64,000 bases of DNA from Gemmatimonadota bacterium (GTDB lineage Bacteria; Gemmatimonadota; Gemmatimonadetes; Gemmatimonadales; Gemmatimonadaceae), in the NCBI GenBank assembly GCA_016719105.1, contig JADKAQ010000008.1, positions 372,001 through 436,000 on the forward strand. The letters run 5' to 3'. This document shows, one piece after another, positions 16,887 to 25,390 of the stretch. The notes beneath the pieces are model-generated. The model was not told where the DNA came from and made no database searches. It saw only the letters and a program-made list of their open reading frames with translations. A program made the position numbers and the translations under genes. Position 1 is the first letter of the stretch. Each line of letters starts with the position of its first letter.

Positions 16887-18410
16887 TCAGGTGATGGGCT
16901 TGAGGAGGGCGCTCATCCGCGCGTTGAACGCGGGGAGTTCCTTCTCGATGAGGGCCTTGAACGCCGCCTTCGCGCGCTCGAGGTCGGCCTCGAGTTCCTT
17001 GATGGTCTGCATCGACGAGTCGGTGGGGCGCCAGTCGGCGCCCCCGGCCACGTCGCCGGCGCCCGAACCGATCTCACCCGCCAGCCACAACAGCGACAGG
17101 TAGGTGCGGTACGTCTCGACGAACCACTTGTCGTCGGAGTGCAGGTCGTGGCGTGACAGGAGGATGAGCTCGATGTCGAGCATCTTCTGGTCCATCTCCT
17201 TGAGCGCCTTGACTGCCGCCGTGTTGGTGGCGTTGGCCTTGAGCTGGTCCTCGATGTTCTTGCGCAGGACCTCGAGCTGGTTCACGACGGTAGCCGTCTC
17301 AGTGAGGCGATCACGCACGCGCACCTGCGCGTCGGTCGAGGCCACAAGGTCCTCGTCGGACGTGGCCAGGTCGCTGGCCTTGAGCACGGTGAGCGGTTGC
17401 GTGAACGACTGGCCGCCTGCCGCGAGCGTCACGGTGTACTGCCCGGGAGCGCCTAACGGGCCCTGCGTCTGCGGCTGCTGGATCCCCCAGTGGGCAATGG
17501 GACGCGTGTCTTTTCCCTTGTAGGGGGGCTCGTCCCAGATGTACGGGTTGTCGGGCGGGGAGGTCCGCAGGGCGACGGCGACGGCCAGGTCGTAGCGCAG
17601 GTTCCACGTCACACGGTTGATCCCCAGGCGCGGCTTCACGCTCATCGTGCGCGCCACGCGCCCGGCGGCGTCGGTGATCTCCAACCTGACGACTGCGGTG
17701 TCCGCGGCGCGGAACGTGAGGTCGACGCGTCCTTCGCGCGCGCGGCGCACACCGGGGCGCGGGGCGAAGAGGGTGGCACCGCTGGCTGCCGCCCCGCCGT
17801 CCTGCAGCGCCTTGAGATCGCGTAGCACCCAGAGTCCGCGGCCGTACGTGGACACGACAGCGTCATTCCACCCTTTCGGGATCTCGATCCACGTGACGGG
17901 CGATGCCGGGAGCCCGGATTGGAAAGGCGTCCAATGCGCCCCGTCGTCCATGGAGTAGTAGAAGGCGTGCCCGGTCCCGGCGAGCAGCATCCCTTTTCGC
18001 TCCGGATGTTCCGCAACGCTCAGCACATAGTCGAGCGGATGCGCCGACGGGAGGTCGCCGACGACGCTCTTCCAGCTCTGGCCGTAGTCGGAGGTCTTGA
18101 AGAGGTAGGGGCGGCGATCGTCGTTGGTGTGCAGGTCGACGACCATGTACGCCGTGGCCGCATCGTGCGGCGACGGCTCGATCTTGCGCACGGTTCCCCA
18201 CGCCGGCATCCCGGCCACGTTCTTCGTGAGGTCGGTCCACGCCGTGCCGCCGTTGCGCGTGACCCAGACTTTTCCGTCGTTTGTCCCGGCCCAGATGAGG
18301 CCGCGCTCCACCTTGGACGGGGCGATGGCGAAGACGACCGAGCCGTAGAACTGCCCGAGGTTGTCGCCGATCACGCCGCCCGATGGCTTGACCTTCGACG
18401 GATCCTTCAT
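16887..18410 (-). CDS. C-terminal fragment of frameshifted BNR/sortilin-like propeller protein
   Basis: 507 codons from the first Met, but the frame is open back to ~18555 and continues the protein encoded upstream. Without the shift the junction reads ...RITLDS-PPDDIKYRCHW... It contains further sortilin/BNR blades with Asp-box-like elements (VWVTRNGGTAWTDLTKN, YLFKTSDYGQSWKSVVGDLP), then STYGRGLWVLRDLKALQDG. After the propeller comes a beta-sandwich and a helical C-terminal tail (VRDRLTETATVVNQLEVLRK; DLERAKAAFKALIEKELPAF). Such proteins in Gemmatimonadota are annotated as glycosyl hydrolase or VPS10-domain proteins; enzymatic activity is not established. Confidence 0.85.
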   Translation of the reverse strand: MKDPSKVKPSGGVIGDNLGQFYGSVVFAIAPSKVERGLIWAGTNDGKVWVTRNGGTAWTDLTKNVAGMPAWGTVRKIEPSPHDAATAYMVVDLHTNDDRRPYLFKTSDYGQSWKSVVGDLPSAHPLDYVLSVAEHPERKGMLLAGTGHAFYYSMDDGAHWTPFQSGLPASPVTWIEIPKGWNDAVVSTYGRGLWVLRDLKALQDGGAAASGATLFAPRPGVRRAREGRVDLTFRAADTAVVRLEITDAAGRVARTMSVKPRLGINRVTWNLRYDLAVAVALRTSPPDNPYIWDEPPYKGKDTRPIAHWGIQQPQTQGPLGAPGQYTVTLAAGGQSFTQPLTVLKASDLATSDEDLVASTDAQVRVRDRLTETATVVNQLEVLRKNIEDQLKANATNTAAVKALKEMDQKMLDIELILLSRHDLHSDDKWFVETYRTYLSLLWLAGEIGSGAGDVAGGADWRPTDSSMQTIKELEADLERAKAAFKALIEKELPAFNARMSALLKPIT

Positions 18411-20095
18411 CGACAGGTCGGGGGAGATGATGTCCCAGCTCTGCCCCTTGTTATTGGTGCGGAAGATGACCTGGCAGCCGTAGTAGACCGTCTCGGTATC
18501 GAACGGGTCGATGGCGAGAGGCGCGGTCCAGTGGCAGCGGTACTTGATGTCGTCGGGGGCGAGTCGAGCGTGATGCGATACGGCTGCACCGAGCGCGCGG
18601 TCTGCGTCTTGTGGTTGTAGCGGGTGACCTTGTTGCCGTAGCAGCTGGCCCAGATGACGTCGGGCTCGTTAGGGTCGGGGATCGTGAAGCCCGATTCGCA
18701 GCCGCCGATGCCGTGATCCCAGTCGCGCTGCCCGTCGGCCGTCATCCCATAGAAGAGCGGCCCCTGCGGCCCCATCCCCGGCGTGCCGCGCTCGATCCCG
18801 TCGGAGGGACCGCGCATCGTCCCGTTGTCCTGCCGGTTGCTGTAGACCCAGTACGGGACGCGGTTGTCGACGGCCACGTGGTACATCTGCCCGTTGTTGA
18901 GCACCACTCGGCGACGCTGCTTCATGTGCGTCGTGGTGACCGTGAAGCCAACGTCGTCGGTGAGGCCGAAGTGATCGGGGTTGCTGGGGGAGATCCAGAT
19001 GTCGTGCGTGTCGCCCCCCCAGCGCGTGTCCTCGAACGTCTTGCCGCCATCCATCGACCGCCAGAACGACGAGTTGGCGACGTAGACCTCGTCCTCGTTG
19101 CCGCTGTTCACCGCCAGGTGGTTGTAGTAGCCGGCGCGCCCGATCAGGGCGCGCTGCCAGCTCACCACCTGCCACGTCGCGCCAGCGTCATCGGAGCGCC
19201 ACAGCGACCCCTGGTTGAGCGTCTGGATGAGGGCGAAGATGCGGTTGCTGTTGGTGGGGGCGATGGCGACCCCCACCTTGCCGATCGGCTGCTTGGGGAG
19301 CCCGGGGTGCTCGACCTTCTTCCAGGTGCCGCCGCCATTGCGCGTCATCCAGATCCCGCTGCCCGGGCCGCCGCTCGTCATCCCCCACGACTTCATCACC
19401 ACCTGCCACATCCCGACCACCAGCACCTGGGGATCCTTGGCGTCCATGGCGAGGTCGGAGCAGCCGGTGTTCACGTCGACGAAGGCCGAGCGTGTCCACG
19501 TCTTGCCGCCGTCGGTGGTCTTGAAGACGCCGCGTTCCTCCTGGGGACCGGTCGTCCTGCCTAACGCACAGACGTAGACCACGTTGGCGTCGCGGGGGTG
19601 CACGAGGATGCGGGCGATACGCCCGGTCTCGCGCAGCCCCATGTGCTGCCAGGTGGCGCCGGCGTCGGTCGACTTGTAGACGCCGTCGCCCATGACGTCG
19701 CTCTCGCGAATGGCCCACGCCTCACCGCTCCCTGCCCACACGGTGTTCTTGTCGCTGGGTGCGACGGCCAGCGCGCCGACGGCCTGCACGGGCTGGCTGT
19801 CGAAGATGGGGCGCCAGTTGGCGCCGCCGTCGGTGGTCTTCCAGACGCCGCCCGAGGCCGACCCGGCGTACCACACACTGGTATCCCCCTCGACGCCAGC
19901 GAGTGAGGCGAAGCGCCCTCCCGTGGCCGGACCGAGGAACTCGAAGCGGTAGGGCTGGGCCGGGAGCGGCGCGTTGGGGTCGCGCGGGGCGCCGCGCTGC
20001 GCAGACGCGGCGGCGGCGACCAGCGGGAGGGCAGCGAGTGCCGCGACGAACCATCGGCGTGGGGCGGCGAGCGTGGAACGAGGCGTAGCGGACAT
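18407..20095 (-). CDS. N-terminal fragment of frameshifted BNR/sortilin-like propeller protein
   Basis: I start at ATG 20095, which gives a signal peptide (RRWFVAALAALPLVAAAASA). Then come many BNR/VPS10-type blades with Asp boxes (VWKTTDGGANWRPI, VYKSTDAGATWQHMG, VFKTTDGGKTWTRS, LWRSDDAGATWQV). The last ~35 codons before 18407 are out of frame: the protein turns into Ser/Thr/Arg-rich nonsense after RITLDSPP. Adding one base in the run of five G at 18555-18559 joins this frame perfectly to the downstream fragment, giving a 1069-aa protein, the normal size. So this is one gene (16887-20095) carrying a 1-base deletion, probably a consensus error. Confidence 0.87.
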   Translation of the reverse strand: MSATPRSTLAAPRRWFVAALAALPLVAAAASAQRGAPRDPNAPLPAQPYRFEFLGPATGGRFASLAGVEGDTSVWYAGSASGGVWKTTDGGANWRPIFDSQPVQAVGALAVAPSDKNTVWAGSGEAWAIRESDVMGDGVYKSTDAGATWQHMGLRETGRIARILVHPRDANVVYVCALGRTTGPQEERGVFKTTDGGKTWTRSAFVDVNTGCSDLAMDAKDPQVLVVGMWQVVMKSWGMTSGGPGSGIWMTRNGGGTWKKVEHPGLPKQPIGKVGVAIAPTNSNRIFALIQTLNQGSLWRSDDAGATWQVVSWQRALIGRAGYYNHLAVNSGNEDEVYVANSSFWRSMDGGKTFEDTRWGGDTHDIWISPSNPDHFGLTDDVGFTVTTTHMKQRRRVVLNNGQMYHVAVDNRVPYWVYSNRQDNGTMRGPSDGIERGTPGMGPQGPLFYGMTADGQRDWDHGIGGCESGFTIPDPNEPDVIWASCYGNKVTRYNHKTQTARSVQPYRITLDSPPTTSSTAATGPRLSPSTRSIPRRSTTAARSSSAPITRGRAGTSSPPTCR

Positions 20096-20312
20096 GAACG
20101 GGGCTTGAGACGGGAGGCGGAAGACAGGAGAGCGGCGAGAATCCGGTCGCGCGGAATTGGCGGGGTGCAGCGCGCGAGCGCAATGGAGTGCGATGCGAGC
20201 GAAGCAGGCGCGCCGGGCACCCCGGACGGGAGCGGCTTCCCTCGCCGGAGGCGGCCGGTAGCTTTGCCTCGGACCGACCGATCCTGCTGCACCGCCCGAA
20301 CTGGAGATCCTC

Positions 20313-21404
20313 GTGCCGTTCGCCCACCTGCGCTCCGCCGCGCGCCGCGCCACCGCCTTCGCCCTTGGTTTCGCGTCTACGCTGGGTGCAGCGGCTTGCA
20401 CCACCCAGTCGGTCCCGCCGCCGGCGGGCGAGAACGGCATCACCGCCGCCCCCGCCGCCTACTTCGACACGACCGGGCGCAAGGACGTGGTGTCCGGCGG
20501 CGCCCGCCTCATCCCCATCAGCACGCCGAAGGGGACCTTCAACGTCTGGACCAAGCGCGTGGGGAACAATCCCACCATCAAGGTCCTGCTGTTGCATGGC
20601 GGGCCAGGGATGACGCACGAGTACTTCGAGGCCGCCGACGCCTACTTTCCCGGCGCGGGGGTCGAGTACTACTACTACGACCAGTTAGGGTCGTTCTACT
20701 CCGACCAGCCCAAGGACTCGTCGCTCTGGAACACCGAGCGCTTCGTCGAGGAAGTGGAGCAGGTGCGCAAGGCGCTGGGGCTCGACCAGGACAACTTCTA
20801 CCTGCTGGGGCAGTCGTGGGGCGGGATCCTGGCCATGGAGTACGCGCTCAAGTACCAGCAGCACCTCAAGGGGCTCATCATCTCGAACATGATGGCGAGC
20901 ATCCCGGCCTACAACGAGTATGCCGCCAAAGTCCTGATGCCCGCGATGGACCAGAAGGTGCTGGCCGAGGTGAAGGCGATCGAGGCGAAGAAGGACTACA
21001 GCAACCCGCGCTACATGGAGTTGCTCATTCCCAATCACTACCAGCTGCACATCCTGCGCATGCCGCCGGCCGAATGGCCCGACCCGGTGCAGCGCGCGTT
21101 CAAGCACGTGAACCCCGACATCTACGTGCCGATGCAGGGCCCCAGCGAACTGGGCGCGAGCGGCAAGCTGGAGAAGTGGGATCGCACCGCCGACCTCCCC
21201 ACGCTCACCATCCCCACGCTGGTGGTCGGCGCCGAGCACGACACGATGGATCCCAAGCACATGGAGTGGATGGCCGGTCAGGTGAAGCGCGGGCGCTATC
21301 TGTACTGCCCCAAGGGGAGCCACCTGGCGTTATACGACGACCAGCAGACGTACTTCGGCGGCGTGATCAAGTTTCTCAAGGATGTGGACGCGGGACGATT
21401 CTGA
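20313..21404 (+). CDS. Lipoprotein alpha/beta hydrolase, proline iminopeptidase-like
   Basis: GTG start at 20313 with GGAG six bases upstream; 363 aa. The N-terminus has a lipobox (TLGAAAC, ~residues 23-29), so it is probably an envelope lipoprotein. The S33-family features are clear: oxyanion loop LLLHGGPGMTHEYF, nucleophile elbow LGQSWGGILAMEYALKY, the acid in VVGAEHDTMDP and the histidine in CPKGSHLALYDD. These enzymes release N-terminal proline or hydrolyse small peptides and amides. Extracytoplasmic placement fits the many secreted peptidases nearby. A very strong hairpin follows at 21429-21475, so the gene is likely monocistronic. The 217-bp divergent spacer upstream shows no clear signals. 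Confidence 0.9.
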   Translation: MPFAHLRSAARRATAFALGFASTLGAAACTTQSVPPPAGENGITAAPAAYFDTTGRKDVVSGGARLIPISTPKGTFNVWTKRVGNNPTIKVLLLHGGPGMTHEYFEAADAYFPGAGVEYYYYDQLGSFYSDQPKDSSLWNTERFVEEVEQVRKALGLDQDNFYLLGQSWGGILAMEYALKYQQHLKGLIISNMMASIPAYNEYAAKVLMPAMDQKVLAEVKAIEAKKDYSNPRYMELLIPNHYQLHILRMPPAEWPDPVQRAFKHVNPDIYVPMQGPSELGASGKLEKWDRTADLPTLTIPTLVVGAEHDTMDPKHMEWMAGQVKRGRYLYCPKGSHLALYDDQQTYFGGVIKFLKDVDAGRF

Positions 21405-21428
21405 TACCACCCGCGCGTTTTCGGTAAC

Positions 21429-21475
21429 GAAGGGGAGCGCACGTCGGCGTAGCATCGCCGAGTGCGCTCCCCTTC
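21429..21475 (+). terminator. Strong 14-bp hairpin after the iminopeptidase-like gene
   Basis: GAAGGGGAGCGCAC (21429-21442) pairs perfectly with GTGCGCTCCCCTTC (21462-21475). The loop itself contains TCGGCG...CGCCGA, extending the structure into a second 6-bp stem. It starts 24 bases after the stop codon and ends 42 bases before the next start. Confidence 0.8.
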
Positions 21476-21517
21476 ACATTTCCACCCTTGCGCGCTCGGC
21501 GTCGCCGAGCTGAGTCT

Positions 21518-22072
21518 ATGGGCATGTCCGCCCCCGTTTCGCCGTATCTCACGGTCGAGCAGGTCCTCGCGATGCCCGACGATGGGCAGCGCCACGAGCT
21601 GGTGTATGGGGAGCTGCTGGTGAGCCCGGGACCAAACCTGCGGCACCAGTGGGTGGTGGGCAGTCTCTTCGCACAGCTTCGCGAATACTGCGTTCGTGAA
21701 GGACTGGGCCGTGTCTTCGGTGCGCCGGCGGACATCACGTGGGGACGCAACGACACGCTCGTGCAGCCCGACGTGTTCGTGATGGGTCCGGGTGACGCAC
21801 ACGTGACCGAGTGGCGCGATGCGCGCGATATCCTGCTGGCCGCCGAAGTGCTCAGCCCCAGCACCCGCCACCACGATCGCTATCGCAAGCGCATCGTCTA
21901 TCGCGATCGCGGCGTGCCGTTGTACTGGATCATCGACCCCGTCGAAGGGCCGGCGGAGGTGTGGACACCGGACGCGTCGTTCCCCATGTACCAAGAGACA
22001 ACGCTGACATGGCATCCCGCCGGAGCATCGGCGCCGTTCGAGGTCACGCTGGAGGCGCTGCGCGCCTGGTGA
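21518..22072 (+). CDS. Uma2 family endonuclease (DUF820)
   Basis: I start at ATG 21518 (184 aa); a second ATG two codons later is equally possible. It has the Uma2 layout: YLTVEQVLAMPDDGQRHELV (helix with the conserved E), YGELLVSPGPNLRHQ, the PD-(D/E)xK-like core QPDVFVMGP and LLAAEVLSPSTRHHDR, then KRIVYRDRGVPLYWIIDP. Catalytic Asp, Glu and Lys are present. The family is abundant in cyanobacteria and Gemmatimonadota; its role is unproven, though transposon or restriction links have been suggested. The stop codon falls inside the first copy of a palindromic 26-bp tandem repeat. Confidence 0.9.
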   Translation: MGMSAPVSPYLTVEQVLAMPDDGQRHELVYGELLVSPGPNLRHQWVVGSLFAQLREYCVREGLGRVFGAPADITWGRNDTLVQPDVFVMGPGDAHVTEWRDARDILLAAEVLSPSTRHHDRYRKRIVYRDRGVPLYWIIDPVEGPAEVWTPDASFPMYQETTLTWHPAGASAPFEVTLEALRAW

Positions 22073-22157
22073 CGCGCCGGTGAGCCGGCGGCCGGTGACG
22101 CGCCGGTGAGCCGGCGCCCGGTGACGCGCCGGTGAGCCGGCGCCCGGTGACGCGCCG
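22068..22157. repeat. 26-bp tandem repeat, 3.5 copies, each with a perfect hairpin
   Basis: Units begin at 22068, 22094, 22120 and (partial) 22146, with GGTGACGCGCCGGTGAGCCG as the first 20 bases. Copies differ by one base (GCGGCC versus GCGCCC at the end). Each full unit holds CGCCGG-TGAG-CCGGCG, a perfect 6-bp stem with a 4-base loop, so the array gives three hairpins in a row. The Uma2 stop codon is in the first copy and the next gene starts ~100 bp later. It could act as a terminator or mRNA stabiliser, or be a REP-like element. Confidence 0.8.
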
Positions 22158-22259
22158 CCGTGCGCGCCCTTGGTACCATCGTCTCGGGCAGCCGTCTGCT
22201 CTCGCGCGAGCCGTGTCCGTCGCTCGCCAGACGAGGCCAAGTCCGAGGACGCGAACCGA

Positions 22260-24512
22260 ATGATGGTGGTCAGTATTGAAGCAGCCGTGCGCGGGGGCCT
22301 CACGCCGCGCGTCGTATCGCGGCTCATGCCGCGCGTCGTTCCGCGGCTTGTGCCGCGCATCATGTCGGGGCTCATCGGCGTATGGCTCGCCGGGCCTTTG
22401 ACGCTCCCGGCTCAGGAGGCTCCGATCCGGGGCTTTCCCGCGGACGCCCTTCCCGCGCGTGCCATTCTCGAGCGCGCCGCCCGTACGACTCCAGACCCCG
22501 CGCGCATCCGCGGATACATCCGCGCGATGACCGCCTTCCCGCACCTGGCAGGAACGCCCGGCTCCAAGCGCGTGGCCGAGTGGGCGCTGGCGCGCTTCAG
22601 GGAGTGGGGACTCGACGCGCAGATCGAGCAGTACGAAGCGCTGATCCCGATGCCGCTGGAACAGCTGCTCGAGATCCGCGGCGCCAAGCCGTGGCGCGCT
22701 CGGCTCAAGGAAGAGGTGTTCGCCGAGGATCCCGACTCCAGGCTCCCCGGCATCCTGCCGCCGTACGCTGCCTACGGCGCCGATGGCGACGTGACGGCCG
22801 AGGTGGTCTATGTGAACTACGGGCTCCCCGATGACTACGCGCAGCTCGACCGTCTGGGGATCTCGGTACGTGGGAAGATCGTGCTGGCGCGTGCGGGGCC
22901 GCACCACCGGTCGGTGAAGTCGTCGAACGCAACGGAGCGCGGCGCGGTGGGGTTGATCATGTACAACGACCCCAAGGAAGACGGCTTCTGGCTCAACCGT
23001 CCGTACCCGCGCGGCCCCATGCGCCCGCCGCACGCCGTCGAACGCGGGGGGATCAAGGACGACCAGTACTACACGGGCGATCCCTTGAGCCCGGGATGGG
23101 CCTCGAAGGCGGGGAGTCGCCGCCTCACGCGCGCCGAGGCCAAGGGGTTGGTGACCATTCCCGTGCTCTCCATCTCGTACGCCGATGCCTCGGCGCTCTT
23201 CGACGCGCTCGAGGGACCGGTGGTGCCGAGCGACGCGTGGAAGGGGGCGCTGGGGCTCACGTATCACGTGGGGCCCAGCCGCGCCCGGGTGCACATGAAG
23301 GTGCGCTCCGAATGGAAGACCCGGCCGCTCTACAACGTCATCGCGCGCATCCCCGGCGCCACGGCGCCTGACGAGTGGATCATCGCGGGGAACCATCACG
23401 ACGCGTGGGTCTTCGGCGCCGACGATCCGGTGGGGGCGGCGGCGACGGTCATGGAGGCGGCGCGCACCCTGTCCGACATGCGCAAGACGGGGTGGAAGCC
23501 GGCGCGCACGCTGGTGTTCGCGCTGTGGGACGGCGAGGAGCAGGGGATCCTGGGTTCCACCGAGTGGGCCGAGGACCACGGCGAGGAGCTGCGCGAGAAG
23601 GCGGTGCTGTACATCCAGGGCGACAACTATCGGCGCGGCATCTTCACGTCGAGCGGGTCGCATGCCCTCGAGACGTTCATGCGCGAGATCGCGCGCGACA
23701 CGCGCGACCCGGCCACGGGGCGGAGCGCGCTCGACCTCATCACGGCGCGCGCGCTGGGCGCGGCCCGCAGCGCCGCCGATTCCGATGCGGTGCGCGCGCG
23801 CCCCTTCGTGCTCACGCCCATCGGGGCCAACACCGACTACGCCGCCTTCACCATGCACCTGGGGATCACGGCGTTGCACGTGGCCTATCGCAACACGGGG
23901 CGTGGGACCTACCACTCGGCGTTCGACAGCTTCACCTACTTCGAACGCTTCCTCGACCCGGGCTTCACCTACGGGCAGTCGCAGGCCGGGGCCTTCGCGT
24001 CGGCCCTCTTGCGGCTGGCGGATGCGCCGGTGCTGCCGTGGTCGTTTGCCGATGCGGCGCGGGCGTATCGCGGCTGGGCGCAGGAGCTGGTGGCGCTCTC
24101 CGCCCGCGAGCGGCGCGGCGTCGACCTTACCCCGCTCGTCGCGGCGATCGAGACGCTGGGCGATGCTGCGGCCCAGTACGAACAGGCCCATGCGCGGGCG
24201 CTCGGCGCCGGCGCCGCGGCGCTCGCCGGTCACGCGCCGGCGCTGGCGGCGATCAATCGCGAGATTCGCCAGAGTGAGCAGCTGCTCATGCTCCCCGAGG
24301 GACTTCCCGGCCGTCCCTGGTTCCGGAACCCGATGATGGGGCCGAGTACCTACAACGGGAGTGTGGCGCGTACCTTCCCCGTCATTCGCGACGCACTGGA
24401 GCTGGGCGATGCCGCGCTGGCCCGCCAGCAGGTGGCGGCCATCGCGACCGGCGTGGGCCGGCTGTCGCAGCGGGTGCGCGCCCTCACCGAACGGCTCCAG
24501 GCAGTGCGTTAG
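22260..24512 (+). CDS. Secreted M28 family zinc peptidase (glutamate carboxypeptidase II-like)
   Basis: 750 aa from ATG 22260 (22263 is also possible). Architecture is PSMA/transferrin-receptor-like: a PA-type insert (VYVNYGLPDDYAQL... GKIVLARAGPHHRSVKSSNA, ~155-215), then the M28 catalytic domain. Zinc ligands are visible: H and D in IIAGNHHDAWVFGADDP, the catalytic Glu pair in WDGEEQGILGSTEW, Asp in IQGDNYRRG and the last His in TYHSAFDSF. A C-terminal helical dimerisation domain ends the protein. The N-terminus is odd: three 8-residue repeats (PRVVSRLM, PRVVPRLV, PRIMSGLI) precede the hydrophobic signal core ending LPAQ. It probably heads a plus-strand operon extending to 31974. Confidence 0.92.
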   Translation: MMVVSIEAAVRGGLTPRVVSRLMPRVVPRLVPRIMSGLIGVWLAGPLTLPAQEAPIRGFPADALPARAILERAARTTPDPARIRGYIRAMTAFPHLAGTPGSKRVAEWALARFREWGLDAQIEQYEALIPMPLEQLLEIRGAKPWRARLKEEVFAEDPDSRLPGILPPYAAYGADGDVTAEVVYVNYGLPDDYAQLDRLGISVRGKIVLARAGPHHRSVKSSNATERGAVGLIMYNDPKEDGFWLNRPYPRGPMRPPHAVERGGIKDDQYYTGDPLSPGWASKAGSRRLTRAEAKGLVTIPVLSISYADASALFDALEGPVVPSDAWKGALGLTYHVGPSRARVHMKVRSEWKTRPLYNVIARIPGATAPDEWIIAGNHHDAWVFGADDPVGAAATVMEAARTLSDMRKTGWKPARTLVFALWDGEEQGILGSTEWAEDHGEELREKAVLYIQGDNYRRGIFTSSGSHALETFMREIARDTRDPATGRSALDLITARALGAARSAADSDAVRARPFVLTPIGANTDYAAFTMHLGITALHVAYRNTGRGTYHSAFDSFTYFERFLDPGFTYGQSQAGAFASALLRLADAPVLPWSFADAARAYRGWAQELVALSARERRGVDLTPLVAAIETLGDAAAQYEQAHARALGAGAAALAGHAPALAAINREIRQSEQLLMLPEGLPGRPWFRNPMMGPSTYNGSVARTFPVIRDALELGDAALARQQVAAIATGVGRLSQRVRALTERLQAVR
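22305..22376 (+). repeat. Three 24-bp tandem repeats inside the M28 signal region
   Basis: Units 22305-22328, 22329-22352 and 22353-22376 encode octapeptides PRVVSRLM, PRVVPRLV and PRIMSGLI. The repeats stay in frame, add Arg residues in front of the hydrophobic signal core, and carry extra in-frame ATG or GTG codons, so alternative starts are possible. Confidence 0.75.
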
Positions 24513-24559
24513 GCTCCTTCGTATCTTCCACCCCGACTCGCCCCTCCATCCCACCGTCC

Positions 24560-25390
24560 ATGCCCGCTCCCCAGCATGACAAGCTGATCATCACCGTTGC
24601 GCCTGTCGGGTCGTATGCCACGACGGCCGATACGCCGCACCTGCCCGTGACGCCCGAGGCGATCATCGAGAACGGGATCGCCTGCTGGGAGGCCGGGGCG
24701 AGCATCCTGCACTATCACGCCCGCGACAAGGACCAGAAGCCGTGCCTCGACTACGACTTCTTTGCCAAGGTGCTGGAGGGGCTGCGCAAGCATACGCGCC
24801 TCATCGTGCAGATCTCGACGGGCTTCCGGTCTCCGGCGCACCGTGACGACCGCATCCGCGCCGTCGACCTGCGCCCCGACATGATGAGCCTCAACGTGGG
24901 GTCGGTGAACCTGCCCAAAGGGCCGTACATGAATGACCCGATCGACGTGGAGTACTATGCCGGGAAGATGATCGAGTATGGCGTGAAGCCCGAGATCGAG
25001 TGCTTCGACCTGAGCCACATCCACGCCGGCATCAATCTGTGGAAGAAGGGGCTCATCAAGGGCCCGCCCTGGTTCGACATGGTGATGAACATCAAGAATG
25101 CCCTCCCGTACCACCCGCGGCACCTGATGCACATGGTGGATACGGTCCCGGCCGAAGGGATGTGGAGCGTGATCGGCGTAGGACCGGCGCAGCTCCCGGC
25201 ATCGACGATGGGGATCGTGATGGGCGGGCACTGTCGCGTGGGGCTCGAGGACAACCTCTTCTACGCATACAAGCAGCTGGCGACCAACGCCCAGCTCGTG
25301 GAGCGCGTGGTGCGGCTGGCCAAGGAGCTGCAGCGCGAGGTGGCGACCCCTGACGAGGCGCGGGCGATGCTCAAGATCGAGAACTCATGA
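24560..25390 (+). CDS. Beta-keto acid cleavage enzyme (BKACE / Kce, DUF849 family)
   Basis: This 276-aa TIM-barrel protein shows the BKACE landmarks: KLIITVAPVGSYATTADTPH at the N-terminus, GASILHYHARDKDQKP (metal-binding His-x-His), STGFRS, MMSLNVGSVNLP, KPEIECFDLSHI and the late metal ligand/substrate segment MGGHCRVGLEDNLFY. The family swaps a beta-keto acid with acetyl-CoA to give acetoacetate and a CoA ester. The founding member Kce acts on 3-keto-5-aminohexanoate in lysine fermentation, but most BKACEs have other substrates, and no other lysine-fermentation gene is present. It overlaps the acyl-CoA dehydrogenase by ATGA, so the product may be a CoA thioester oxidised next. Confidence 0.93.
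   Translation: MPAPQHDKLIITVAPVGSYATTADTPHLPVTPEAIIENGIACWEAGASILHYHARDKDQKPCLDYDFFAKVLEGLRKHTRLIVQISTGFRSPAHRDDRIRAVDLRPDMMSLNVGSVNLPKGPYMNDPIDVEYYAGKMIEYGVKPEIECFDLSHIHAGINLWKKGLIKGPPWFDMVMNIKNALPYHPRHLMHMVDTVPAEGMWSVIGVGPAQLPASTMGIVMGGHCRVGLEDNLFYAYKQLATNAQLVERVVRLAKELQREVATPDEARAMLKIENS

Noticed and set aside
18407..18560. Programmed ribosomal frameshift in the BNR protein
   Set aside because: No slippery heptamer with a downstream structure is evident, and two other genes carry the same kind of homopolymer shift, so assembly error is simpler.
22044..24554. 836-codon minus-strand frame opposite the M28 peptidase
   Set aside because: It is an Arg/Gly/His-rich shadow with no recognisable domain.
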